Assembly: GCF_036417845.1 (NCBI RefSeq) | Contig: NC_089981.1 | Span: 37,950,668 to 38,014,667 of the forward strand | Length of the DNA: 64,000 nt | DNA from: Apteryx mantelli | Lineage: Eukaryota; Chordata; Aves; Apterygiformes; Apterygidae | Reading direction: 5' to 3' | In this document: piece by piece, positions 11,042-52,775 of the stretch | Numbering within the stretch: position 1 is the first letter of the stretch | How the letters are laid out: the number at the start of each line of letters is the position of its first letter | The notes under the pieces: generated by a model | What the model was told of the DNA's origin: nothing | Seen by the model: the letters and a program-made list of their open reading frames with translations, nothing else | The model's database searches: none | Made by a program: the position numbers and the translations under genes

Positions 11042-12147
11042 TGTACCTGAAATAAGAAACGTTTTCTAGTGCATGGCATCTTGAATAGAGAAGACACAAG
11101 TTTGGTAACCATGCCAGTTTTGTTATTACCACTTGCTCGGGCGCTCGTTGTCGAAAAGCTGAGTGTGATTTGTTATCACTGACTGTGCAATCAGTAAGTA
11201 GCTGTACTTGCCCATGCAGTCACTTTACTGCTGGAATCAAGCTTGTTGGGTGTAAAGCACTTGGAAATGGAGTGAATATTTTAGAAATGAGGTATCAAGC
11301 CAGCTTCCTTTACAGATCAATTAATGTTACCCACCTTCCAATCATTGTTTACAAGAGCTGTTTCAACTTCACAGCTTTGTTGATCTCTTCAATGCTGTGG
11401 AAAATTTAAAAAGGAACAAGGACAGGTTTGTTCCTTCATGTCAGTCCCTCTTCTGCCTGATGACTTAATGTGTGGTCAGTTCCTTTACTTTTTGTCATCC
11501 TGAGGTGAAAGATGCGCTTTTAATAGGGGAAACTAGAAATGCCTTTGAAGTTCTGGGCAAACAATGCTACACCACTATAACAGGGGAGCTTAGATCTAGC
11601 TCACTGTTGTTGAAATGGCTGCTAATGGAAAATATATCTGGTGAAGGGCATACTCTCCGCAGTTGTTCTCCACAATCCAGAGAGTAGAATTGATTCAAGT
11701 GGAGTTAAAGATGCTGCATTGTTCTTGGTAGGGTTATTATATGGTATTGGTTTAAATACATAGCTAGTTTACGCTATTAGAGATTGATTGTGCTAAGAAT
11801 GTGTATGTTCATCTGAAGGAAAATGGCAGCTCGCACTCACTTTTCTCTGCAGTTGAGTGTTTCCAGTTCTTTGAGCCAGAGATAATGGATGAATTTTGAA
11901 CAGAAGTTCTGGAATCTGTTGTGTATTTGAGGGCTTCTTTATTTCTCTTTTTCTGAAGTTACTGCTTCCCTCTTCTCCTGACAATCACAGAAGGGGAAAA
12001 GAAGAAGAAACCTTGATTTCTTTAAAATAAAAAATAATAGCAAAAATCATCTAACTTAACTTCTAACACTATGCACTCACTGCTATTCTGGTTACCCTGA
12101 GCATTTTGAACACTTAGTGAGAAGACATGCATGTTTCTTAGCAACAG

Positions 12148-12194
<47 letters not shown>

Positions 12195-13925
12195 AGCTGT
12201 ATTTTATTTCTTATGGGCTAGTGCTGAATACAGATTGTACTAGTCCACATATATTTTCCTTTTGCTGTCCCGAAAATCTCACAGTACCTCTTCCATCTGA
12301 CACCTCTAGTTCAACATTTGTCAACAATTAGTCCAGTTTTACCACCACTTTCCTGCCTACTGAAAATGGGAAATAGGTGTGACATGCAGCTGTTGACATG
12401 CTCACTTTTACCAGTGATGACTATTTCAGTAAAGATAATGTCGTGGAGTTTTTCCCTACATCTTAAGCTCACAAAAAATTCATGTTTCATCTGACCCCAA
12501 TTCATTTGGAAACTAGTGGAAAACAGAAATGAAGTCTGATTTTTCCCTTAGCACAATGTACAGCCATTCTTGCAGCTAAAGGCAAAACTACTCTGCTGTC
12601 AATTAAACAGTATAGGATGGACTTACTCTGGGATTTCCAGGCTGAGCAGTAAAACAGATGGATTGATTTACTTTCTGTTTATCGTTACCTTGCTGTGGCC
12701 TGTAATACGTGGGAGAGAATGTTGTAGAGTTGTCAAAATATCCCAACTCATGCCATTTTGAAATTGCGGTCTGACCAAATTAAACAATGAAAGTGCGTGT
12801 GTGAAAGGGACCATGGGGAAAGGGAAGGGGATGGATGGTGGCAAAAGACAAGCATCTTTTAATAGTCCGAGTAGTATAAGGAGAGTATAGTAGAGCTAGA
12901 TTGAAATGCATTCTGTCCTTATTTGCTTCTGTGTCACCCAACTAATTAAATACCTTCTGGGAATAGGGACCTTAGTGTTATGATTATTTTAAAATGTGTA
13001 AGCAGCAAGTGATCATTTCTAACTTCATTTTTACCTGACTTACGATAACAGCTAGCTTAGGTACGTTCAGAGCTGTTTACAGAGAAGAGACAAAATGGGT
13101 AGTGAGAGCAGTTGACGTAGCTGGACAGTTGGAGCTGTTTTCATAAGGCTTTAGCAAAATAAACTAGTCATCTTTTCCAGCCTGGTAGTTAGCAAGGAAG
13201 TCTTTAGATGAATTAAATCTCTGTGGTTTTTTGTTGTGTTTTTTCTTACATGATTGGTTATCTGAATCTATGTCTGTGATATACCTGCTCTTCCCATAGT
13301 CCTTTTGAAGAAACTCTGCTTGTTCCCATCCTGAGGTCAAGTCATAAATCTGCTCTGGTATTCGACTGTGGGAAGGTGCAAGAGCCTTTGGCTTGTCCCC
13401 TACTAAAGGCCAGCAGTTATATGAAAAATGACCTCTGCCTTCAGACCCTAGTGTATGGTAGGGCTTATTTCATGACAGGTTTAGCTGAGGTGGAGAGCAG
13501 ACTTCAGGAAAGCTACTGTTTCTGGACGTTATTGTCTTGCTGTTGGAGCTGTGACCAATACATGCAGTGTTTGTTACTGTCAAGGACACCATACAGCTGA
13601 GCTGTTTTTTGTAACGCCTTCCTGCTATCATTTTCCGTCTAATTTCCAAAACTAATACCAACACTGATACAGCATTTTTCTAACCCTTCACCCCTGTGAG
13701 GCAATAACTACCTTAAAAGCATAAGCAAGGAAACAGCAATGGTGCTGGAGTTGCAGATGATTATATCAAATTTACAGCTGCCACGAAGTGAAAAAGCTGC
13801 TGTCCCTCATGAAGGGTTTTCCTGTTAACGCCGTCTTGGGTCCCCTCTCTAAACTCGGACGAAGAACAACGCTTTCTATCAAGGATGCGCTGTTCTGTCT
13901 TTTAAAACCCCCAACTTTGAACAGA
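11042..13925. other. Intergenic DNA upstream of the TPCN2 promoter
   Basis: About 2.9 kb of unassigned AT-rich sequence carries one long (TG)n tract. The short open frames show no family resemblance. Distal TPCN2 regulatory elements may lie here, but none can be recognised by eye. Confidence 0.6.
12153..12193 (+). repeat. (TG)18 microsatellite with CGCGC tail
   Basis: There are eighteen uninterrupted TG units (12153-12188) followed by CGCGC. Alternating purine-pyrimidine DNA of this kind can adopt Z-form and is usually length-polymorphic. It lies in the NADSYN1-TPCN2 intergenic region. Confidence 0.95.
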
Positions 13926-14028
13926 TTAGTTTCAGAGACCGCGGGAGGTGGGGGAGGGACGGTGCCTGAGGCGGGCCCCGCGCCGCCTAACGGCCGCCTC
14001 GCGCCGCCTGACGGCCGCCCCGGCAGCG

Positions 14029-14038
14029 GTCACGTGCA
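14029..14038 (+). promoter_or_regulatory. CLEAR-like E-box (GTCACGTGCA)
   Basis: GTCACGTGCA matches the TFEB/MiT-family CLEAR consensus GTCACGTGAC at 8 of 10 positions, including the full GTCACGTG. It lies 119 nt upstream of the TPCN2 ATG inside the CpG island. Lysosomal genes are often driven by such sites close to the transcription start. Other bHLH-ZIP factors (USF, MYC/MAX) can bind the same core. Confidence 0.55.
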
Positions 14039-14126
14039 GCGGGCGGGGCCGTGCCGGCGGACTGCCCCGCCCCGCCTCTCCCCTCGCCGGGCGGCCCCGC
14101 CCCGCCCCGCCGCGCCTGAGGGAGCG

Positions 14127-14156
14127 CGGCGGCGGCGGCGGCGGCTGCTGCTGCTC
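14127..14156 (+). repeat. GGC/TGC trinucleotide tract abutting the TPCN2 start
   Basis: About six GGC units and then four TGC-type units end immediately before the ATG. It is probably part of the 5' UTR. Such GC-rich tracts can fold, influence start selection and vary in length. Confidence 0.8.
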
Positions 14157-45856
<31,700 letters not shown>

Positions 45857-46400
45857 CTGATTGGTGGGAAGGACTGATTTATTTAGACCTCTGTTTTGTT
45901 GAGATTGTCAGCTGGAAGAAACTGAATGGATTTTCTGTGAGATGCTGTAATAGGGGCTTGCAGGACAATGTGTAAAGTTTTGGTTGGCAATTCTCTGCAG
46001 GAGGAGTTTTTAATTATTGGCTTATATATTTTTTTCTGGAAAAAAAAAAGTATTTGAATCCTGCTTATTTGACTTGATTTTAAGTTGCAATTTTACAGCA
46101 ATATTGCAGCCGTTATTTTTATAAACTATTGGTACCAGAATATTTTTATTTTCTTTTTTTAAAAAGGGAAAGTGTTAAAATGACAGTGCACTTTAAAACA
46201 TGAACTTTGTGACCACTAAGCCTGCTGCTTTTTGCAGCACAAAAAATGGAACTGCCTCTTGTGGTAGGAGAGTGTGCCAAGGACTGTGCCTTGCAATTTG
46301 TGAATGGATTAGGCAGGACTAGAACAAGATCCTTAACCCTTTTTGTAATAATGAAAGATGAAACACTATTTTTATTAAAACATGACACCAGCATATTTTA
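45857..46400 (+). other. TPCN2: TPCN2 3' UTR (extent uncertain)
   Basis: Sequence after the stop is AT-rich. The first plausible poly(A) hexamer is ATTAAA at 46374-46379, and another is at 47182-47187. No AATAAA is seen nearby; the first are near 50.5 kb inside a CR1 relic. The true 3' end cannot be fixed from sequence. Confidence 0.4.
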
Positions 46401-49400
46401 CTTTCTAAATTTTCAGGAGTAGTTAATCACTTTGGAACACAGCTGGGTTCAACTCACTGTTGATCTTAACAACAAGGAGTGTCTACCTGGCACCTCCTCT
46501 CTTTCTTTGTTTTGGATCTAGGGTTCATGCTGGTTGCATCACACTGATAACTTTGAGAATAGTTATAACTTTGAATGGAACAATTATACTCATGGTTTTC
46601 AATGCAGTAAAATTGAGCTCTGCTTCAGAGTAAATATTCTCATGTTGCTTTTTAGTGAACTCTTCCTTTTGCTTTCTTCCAAGTTTTGTTCTTCACTGTA
46701 TCGTATTCCATGAAAAGCTGAAGGGAATGAATTTTGGCCAGAATGTAGCATCATGATCACTGTGAGTCTTCCCCTTAAAGGTGGGGGGAAATGGTTGAAC
46801 GGGATAATCAAGTGCTTAGCAGCTCAGATTTTCTTCTGAGTCCATGGGGACTTGAAAGTGTTTAACCAGTGTTGCAAGATCTTGTTCTTTTATGGCTTTG
46901 TGGTCACGTGCTGTATACCACTAAGTCTGGTGACCTGGGTAATACTTGTCAGGTAAATAACTTTGACAACAAATCTGCAGTCGAGAATTAACAGTAAGTT
47001 ATAACTGCATGCTTTTCGTTTATCTCGTAGTATTCCACCAGAAAAGGTGTTTCTGTTTGGATCTTTGTCACATAACTAGAAACTCACTATGAAGAATAGA
47101 ATTAATCCCAACTACTATTTTTATATGTAAAAATGAAATTACCCTCTGTGGTGGTGATTATCATTATTTGAAGCACTTGCAATTAAAATAGACTTTATTG
47201 TGACCACATCTGCATTGACAAGGGCTTGGGGTGTGTGGGAATGGACTTAAATTGCTTCTATTTATAAGTTACTTGATCCACTTAGATAACAGTATTTTTG
47301 GAAAGCGTGCCAGGCAGTCAACCTACTTACTTTTCCAGTTTATCACCCTCCTCTTTTTTCCACCCATCAGTCTGTTCTTTCTTTCCTGCATTAGCAAGAG
47401 GAAATTCTCTGGGATGATGGTCCATTTGAGCTCAGCAGCATACTTCTATATTGTTGTCTTGCTGTTGTTTAAAAGTTATGTGGTGATTCTTGTCTGTTTC
47501 TTTACTTGCTGCTTATTTTCCTTGTGCTATGGAACAAAATACAAGTGGTGGAATTTGCATATGTGTAGAACAAATATGAATTGAGCTCTGAGCCATTCCA
47601 ACAATCTGTCCTTACTTCTGTGCTCTTGCTTCTTAAGCCATGTTGTTATTTGTGTACACCCTCTTGTATCTGTTCCATAATAATCCTAGTTACTCACTTG
47701 CACTGGTTCCAGTGGCATTACCATTTTCTGGGGTCATGCACACATAGCAAGTAGATAAAGGCATCAGCACAGTGTTTTCCTCGATTTTTGGTTTGTTTCT
47801 TTCAGTATAGTTTTATGTCAGGATGGTTTCTGCTCCTAGCATGACTTAGCTAATACTACTAGTTTATTGGCACTTAATAATGGAGGTTAAGTACTCTATT
47901 TTACCTTCTTGCTCAGAATTTCTTATTTGCTTTGTTTTCTGCCTTTCTGAATTCTTGGAAAAGTAGCTATATTTGCCTTGCTAAACAGGAAGTGGCCAGT
48001 TCCTATCTGCTTGCCAGTTTCACTTTCTTTGGTTCTTAACTTTTTTGTTGGCCTTTACATTCCACTACAATCTACCAAAGCAACATGAATTAGTGTGGCA
48101 TTATCATAAACCTCATAAATGTCTCCAGTGTGCAGTCTTTGCGTCTGGACAGATATGAAGGGGATACTTTTAGTCTTGTTCTTGTGTGTTTCACGTTTGT
48201 GTAATAGACTGAGAATGTAACTAGAAGTTGATACAAAAATGCGGTATCTAATGTCAATTATACTGTAAGATATAAATGACCACATGATACAAGTCTTATG
48301 CAATAATTGTATAAATCGTGAAAACGCATGCATGTAACTGGGTAAAGTTTGAGGTTTATATAATTAAAAAAAACCTTTCCTTCTTAAAATATGGAAATCA
48401 TTGAGATGTTGAAATGATTCTTGTGGTTTCTTTTTGTTTCTTTTGCCCAGGTACTGATTTCTGTCATGCTCAGTATCCATGCTCCCATTATCTTTACCAG
48501 TTGGAGGCCCACAAAAGAGGTTACATGCAGGTGGGCCATAACAGCCTAGTTTCAAAATGCAGATCTTAAAATATGCAGCTCAGTTTTTGTTCATTTCTAG
48601 AGGCACCTGGAATCATCTGTAGGTACTTGATATGTTTGATTTTCCAGATGAAACTTCCTTGCAACTGAATCTTGAGGGTGCTGGGCAGCTTTTGCACCAT
48701 TTGCATTTCAGTCTTGCTGCATCTGCAAACTAGATATTTCTTCGTCTGATTTTCCTGAAAGTATCAACACGGTAGGCATTTATATCAACTCATAGCATAT
48801 CAAATGGATTGGATTTCACACATAGTGTAGCAGTCTGTGGCATTCTTTTGAAACAGCTTCTGGTTTAGCAGGTTGGGTTTTTTGTGTTTACAGAACAAAA
48901 CCAATTCTGTGTCAAGACAAAGGCTGCTTAGGTTTGCTATCCTGTCTGTGACAGTGGCTGTTGTAGATGCTTAGGTGAAGCCTGTAGGAGCCAAAGCAAG
49001 TATAAGATGATCTTTCTCCTTTGTACCTCTTGCATTTTCTGACAATTAGCAAGCTTGGAAGTTCCTGAGTTTGAAGCTTCATTTGGACCTCACATTTGAT
49101 AGCTTATGGTAGACCTATTGTGATGAAATTTGCCGCCGCCTTCTTCTTGCCCATTGTCTTGGCCTTCACCACATCCTGTGTTGATGAATTCCACAAGTTA
49201 CACATTCTGTGAGAGAGTATTTGACAGACAACAGTTCTGATGGCTATGGCATTCACCAGAAAAATGGAAATAGCATAAGTTTTGTTCCTGCCTGATTAAA
49301 TAAGCTCACATTCTTCTAACTTTTTTTTCCTGATCTGTTTTGAATTTATATTACCCAAAGATTCAGTAGTGGAAGGAGAAAGGAGACACGATTGAGGTGT

Positions 49401-50160
49401 TCAGTATTTCTGTTGAAAGAAATGCACCTCACAAGCACGCTTAACTACAAAGAAACTTACAAAGATCATTCTGATCAGAGCTGCAGATAGTGCAGCCAGA
49501 ATAATCTAGTGACTGTGTACAAACTACAGACAGAGGAGAAAACACACTCTCTTGGGTGTTGAGGGATTAAGTAAGTAAAGTACTTGAAGCACGTTATCTC
49601 TGCATTGTAGTATTCGTGTACATCTCTTGACATGTTTAGAGAATGTTGCTTTTTCATCCCTCCAACTTTTCTTTTTTTTTAGCTTCCAGAAAAATATAGG
49701 GAAAAATGGGGCCTATAGGAAAAATGATGTGAAGTATTCATCAATTATCTCTGAAATGAGAGGCAAAGGTATCTTTTAATTTGTGTCTGTTAGAGAGTTT
49801 CTCTTCACCTGCCATTATATTGCAAGTAGTAGCACCTGTGCATAGTGTTACCTTTGTGCTATTGCTAAACATTCCTTTAGCCAGATGAGGTCATTTTAGT
49901 ATTCCAACTGTTTGTGTCTTGGCTTTTTATTAAAAACAAAGTAAAAATAGAAGTCTGCCTGCTTTTTTATATAGGTTTTAATAATCTTTACTAGATTTTT
50001 TTTCCATCAAATAAAAACCTGTTCAACTGATGGAGTTTTCCACAAATCAAGTGGATTTCACTTAATCTGCAGTCCTTATAAACATTGCGACATTAATTAT
50101 GTGAAATCTATGTAGAAATAATTTGGGGGAGGAGGGATAGGACTTGGTTTATACTTCACC
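46401..50160. other. Intergenic DNA 3' of TPCN2
   Basis: No convincing exon is present. A possible reverse-strand CR1 relic is at about 49150-49360. Distal TPCN2 3' UTR may extend into the left part. Confidence 0.55.
49150..49360 (-). repeat. Possible ancient CR1 relic, reverse strand
   Basis: CACATCCTGTGTTGATGAAT then TCCACAAGTTACACATTCTG and a later CTGATCTGTTTTGAATTTA faintly follow the reverse complement of an old CR1 3' end (GAGTTCCACAGGTTAACTGT ... TTTGTTTTGAACCTG). Tentative. Confidence 0.35.
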
Positions 50161-50169
50161 TTTAAGTTG

Positions 50170-50940
50170 TTCATTTTATAGGAGGCTACTAGGTTTCAAA
50201 ATGACTTTGATAAACTAGAAGAAATTGCCAAAATTATTAATGTAAAATTTAATAAAGATAAATGTAGACTATTAAACTTTAGAAGTCAAATACAGAAATA
50301 CAAAATGGGGATTAAGTAGTATTATAGAGAAAATATAGTGTTTATAGTATACTACAATCTGAATGATCTAACAGCATCTGAAAGAGATCAGAAGAAAGAA
50401 AAGAAATTGTTTTCTTCAAAGAAAATTACTTTGCTGTAATTTGTAATAGTACTTCCCTTTAGGCCCCACCATTCCAGTTTTGGTCCCTGCATTTTAAAAT
50501 AAACAAGTTGGGGGAGGCATTTGTTACAGGAGAGCAATAAAAGGCATAAAAGACTTGGAAGGTGTGCCTTGGGAGGAATTTTGAAGGAAATGATTTCTTC
50601 AGTCTTATGGAAGACAGGGTTTTAATCAGTATTCAAGTAAATAAATAATTCTTTAAAAGGAGCAATCTGCTTAAGTTCTGTAAACTCCATGTATGGCAAT
50701 TGTAGGACAAGCTGCAACTAGTTGAGCTTTCTGCAGAAAGATTTGTTAAGTATGAGGGATGCTTCCTGCCTCTGAGCACTGGAATCTGGGGACGGTCGCA
50801 GAATCCCCTTCACTGAGGGCCTTTTAAGAGGGGGGTTGACAGTCACCTGCTACAGCTTTGTCTGGATGTTTGTGAACCTGCCTCTGCAGGGGGATGCATC
50901 AGCTGGTCCCTTAGATCCTGTCCTGCCTACCTTTTAATGA
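50170..50940 (+). mobile_element. Ancient CR1 LINE relic, about 770 bp
   Basis: Blocks appear in the order of a CR1 3' region: AATTTAATAAAGATAAATGT, ACAGAAATACAAAATGGGGA, CAGGAGAGCAATAAAAGGCA, TCAGTCTTATGGAAGACAGG, ATCCCCTTCACTGAGGGCC, then CTGCAGGGGGATGCATCAGC and GGTCCCTTAGATCCTGTCC. It is colinear, diverged and stop-riddled, with no functional ORF. It resembles older amniote CR1 lineages rather than the avian-type copy at 36.1 kb. Confidence 0.72.
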
Positions 50941-51779
50941 TTTCATTGGAAAGAATTCCTGTGGCTGTAACAAATCTAGCTTTTGTTGTTATAGCATGTG
51001 CTGTTGGTTCTTTCTAATGGCTTACAAATGTTTACAGTGTACATGTGTTTTACAAGTAGTGATAGCAAAAAATATGCTCCTTCAGCCTCCCATAGTCAAG
51101 TAGCAAAATGAAACTTAGTTGTCTGTGCTATGTTACTAATACCCAGCCAGCATCCCTGAGTCACTGGACCATTTCTCCACAGTGTATACAGTTCTCCCTG
51201 CTGGGTTCCTTTTAACTTGATTTCTTACATCCCCTACCTCTTTGGGCAAGAGGCAGAATGTGCCGCCCTTCCAATTTATGCATTTGCTCATTGGCTAGCC
51301 AGCCAGCCAACCAAACAAATCAGATAACTGTTGATCTTTCCCTTGATGTGAACATTTATTTGGGCTCTCTGCTTTACCTTGTTACCATTTGTCACAAATG
51401 TGCAAGAGTCATACATCTTTGAGACTTTAGCTCTTTTGTCAAACTTGGTTGGAATTTGGCCAGTGAATTTTAAAAGTTATTACCAAGAGACTGATGCCAG
51501 TGTGATTCTTAGGACGAAGCAGCTAGAAAATCTTACAAAAGGTAGTGTTGCCTTGTTAGGTACTATGCTGGTTAAAATGGGTATTATGTTTCAGTGGTTC
51601 CAGAGTGACTTAAGATCTGAAACCTTTGAACTGAGCACTTGAATTCTGTTGGGGGAGAAAAGGGGATGATCTAGAGATTGAAGTGTCCTCACTGTCATTA
51701 GTCTGTTTGTAGAAGTGTGGGCTAATGTGCTTCAGAACTGTGAACTGGGTTTTGCTGCATCCTCCAAGGATACCATCAC

Positions 51780-51900
51780 TGTTTTAAAGATGAAATAGAT
51801 AATCTATTGTTTAAGTGACTGAGCTAAGATAATGGGAAATCTGTTCCTAGTCCAGGAATAGACACCAGATCCTCAGACTTTCTTAATCATAAGCCTCATG
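51780..51900 (+). repeat. CORE-SINE/MIR-like relic
   Basis: CTGTTTTAAAGATGAAATAG, TTAAGTGACTGAGCTAAGAT, CCAGGAATAGACACCAGATC and CTCAGACT follow the MIR core order (ATTTTACAGATGAGGAAA ... AAGTGACTTGCC ... GGAATAGAACCCAGATC). Old and diverged. Confidence 0.55.
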
Positions 51901-52619
51901 TTTGTTTCTGTACTAGAATCATTGACTGTATTTGTAGAGCTACTATTTTCCCAGCCATAAAATGAGAGAATATGTTCATGGAAAAGCCTTAAGGCTGAGA
52001 TGACGTTCCTCAAATACTAAGTACATAGTGATGTGTAGAACAAACTGCTGAAGTGGCCACCTATAATTATCTCCCATAAAGGATATGAGAAGAACTTCAA
52101 GACTGTATATAAAATGCAATCACAAGGCATAGTAAGTATATGTGGGGTTCTAAGTGTCTTAGTGGACTAAGAAATTGTTCTAACCCTAGAAGAAAAACTG
52201 GTGTGCAGTTACCTCCAACGTATATACATTTGTTTGACAAATAAAGCAAACTGCTTTTTCATGAATTACCCATGTAACTTAGAGGGAAGACTGAAACGTC
52301 TGTTCTGACTTACAGTTCCAACCCTTTATGCAGTTCATCTGTATTAATTTTCACGTCCAGTTCTATACTTTGAAGTCTTCGCAGTAATCATGTCAAAAAA
52401 AGTTTGCTGATGTTAATTTTTTTGTTAATTCAAACTGTAAGTTAATGAAGCTGATTACAGCTTGTCCTTTTCTTTAATGCTAGACATTCCTTATAACAGT
52501 CTCAGTCATCTTTTTTTCCATTAAGCTAGCAGAGCAGGTGTTGTCTTTGTTCTGTACAGATACTTCCATGGTCCTCATCATTGCACTATTTGAGTACCTC
52601 CCAAGTACTTTCCTGAAAA

Positions 52620-52775
52620 CATCCTGCTGGGATAGGAAAGTATTACTATCCTTATTTTACAGATGATCAGCTGAGATATTTGGTGATCTGCCTACAGCCA
52701 AGCTTGAAATCCGTGGGAGAGTTAAGAATCAAACACAGAGTCCCTGCTCACTGCCTTCACTGAAAGACAATACTG
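52620..52775 (+). repeat. CORE-SINE/MIR-like relic (best of the set)
   Basis: ACTATCCTTATTTTACAGAT, GATCTGCCTACAGCCAAGCT, GAGAGTTAAGAATCAAACAC and AGAGTCCCTGCTCACTGCCT reproduce the MIR core order closely, including the near-exact TATCC.TATTTTACAGATGA block. Orientation is +. Confidence 0.6.

Noticed and set aside
10340..11200. Possibility of a complete endogenous provirus starting at the LTR
   Set aside because: No primer-binding site, coding remnants or second LTR follow; direct repeats close at 11041, fitting a solo LTR.
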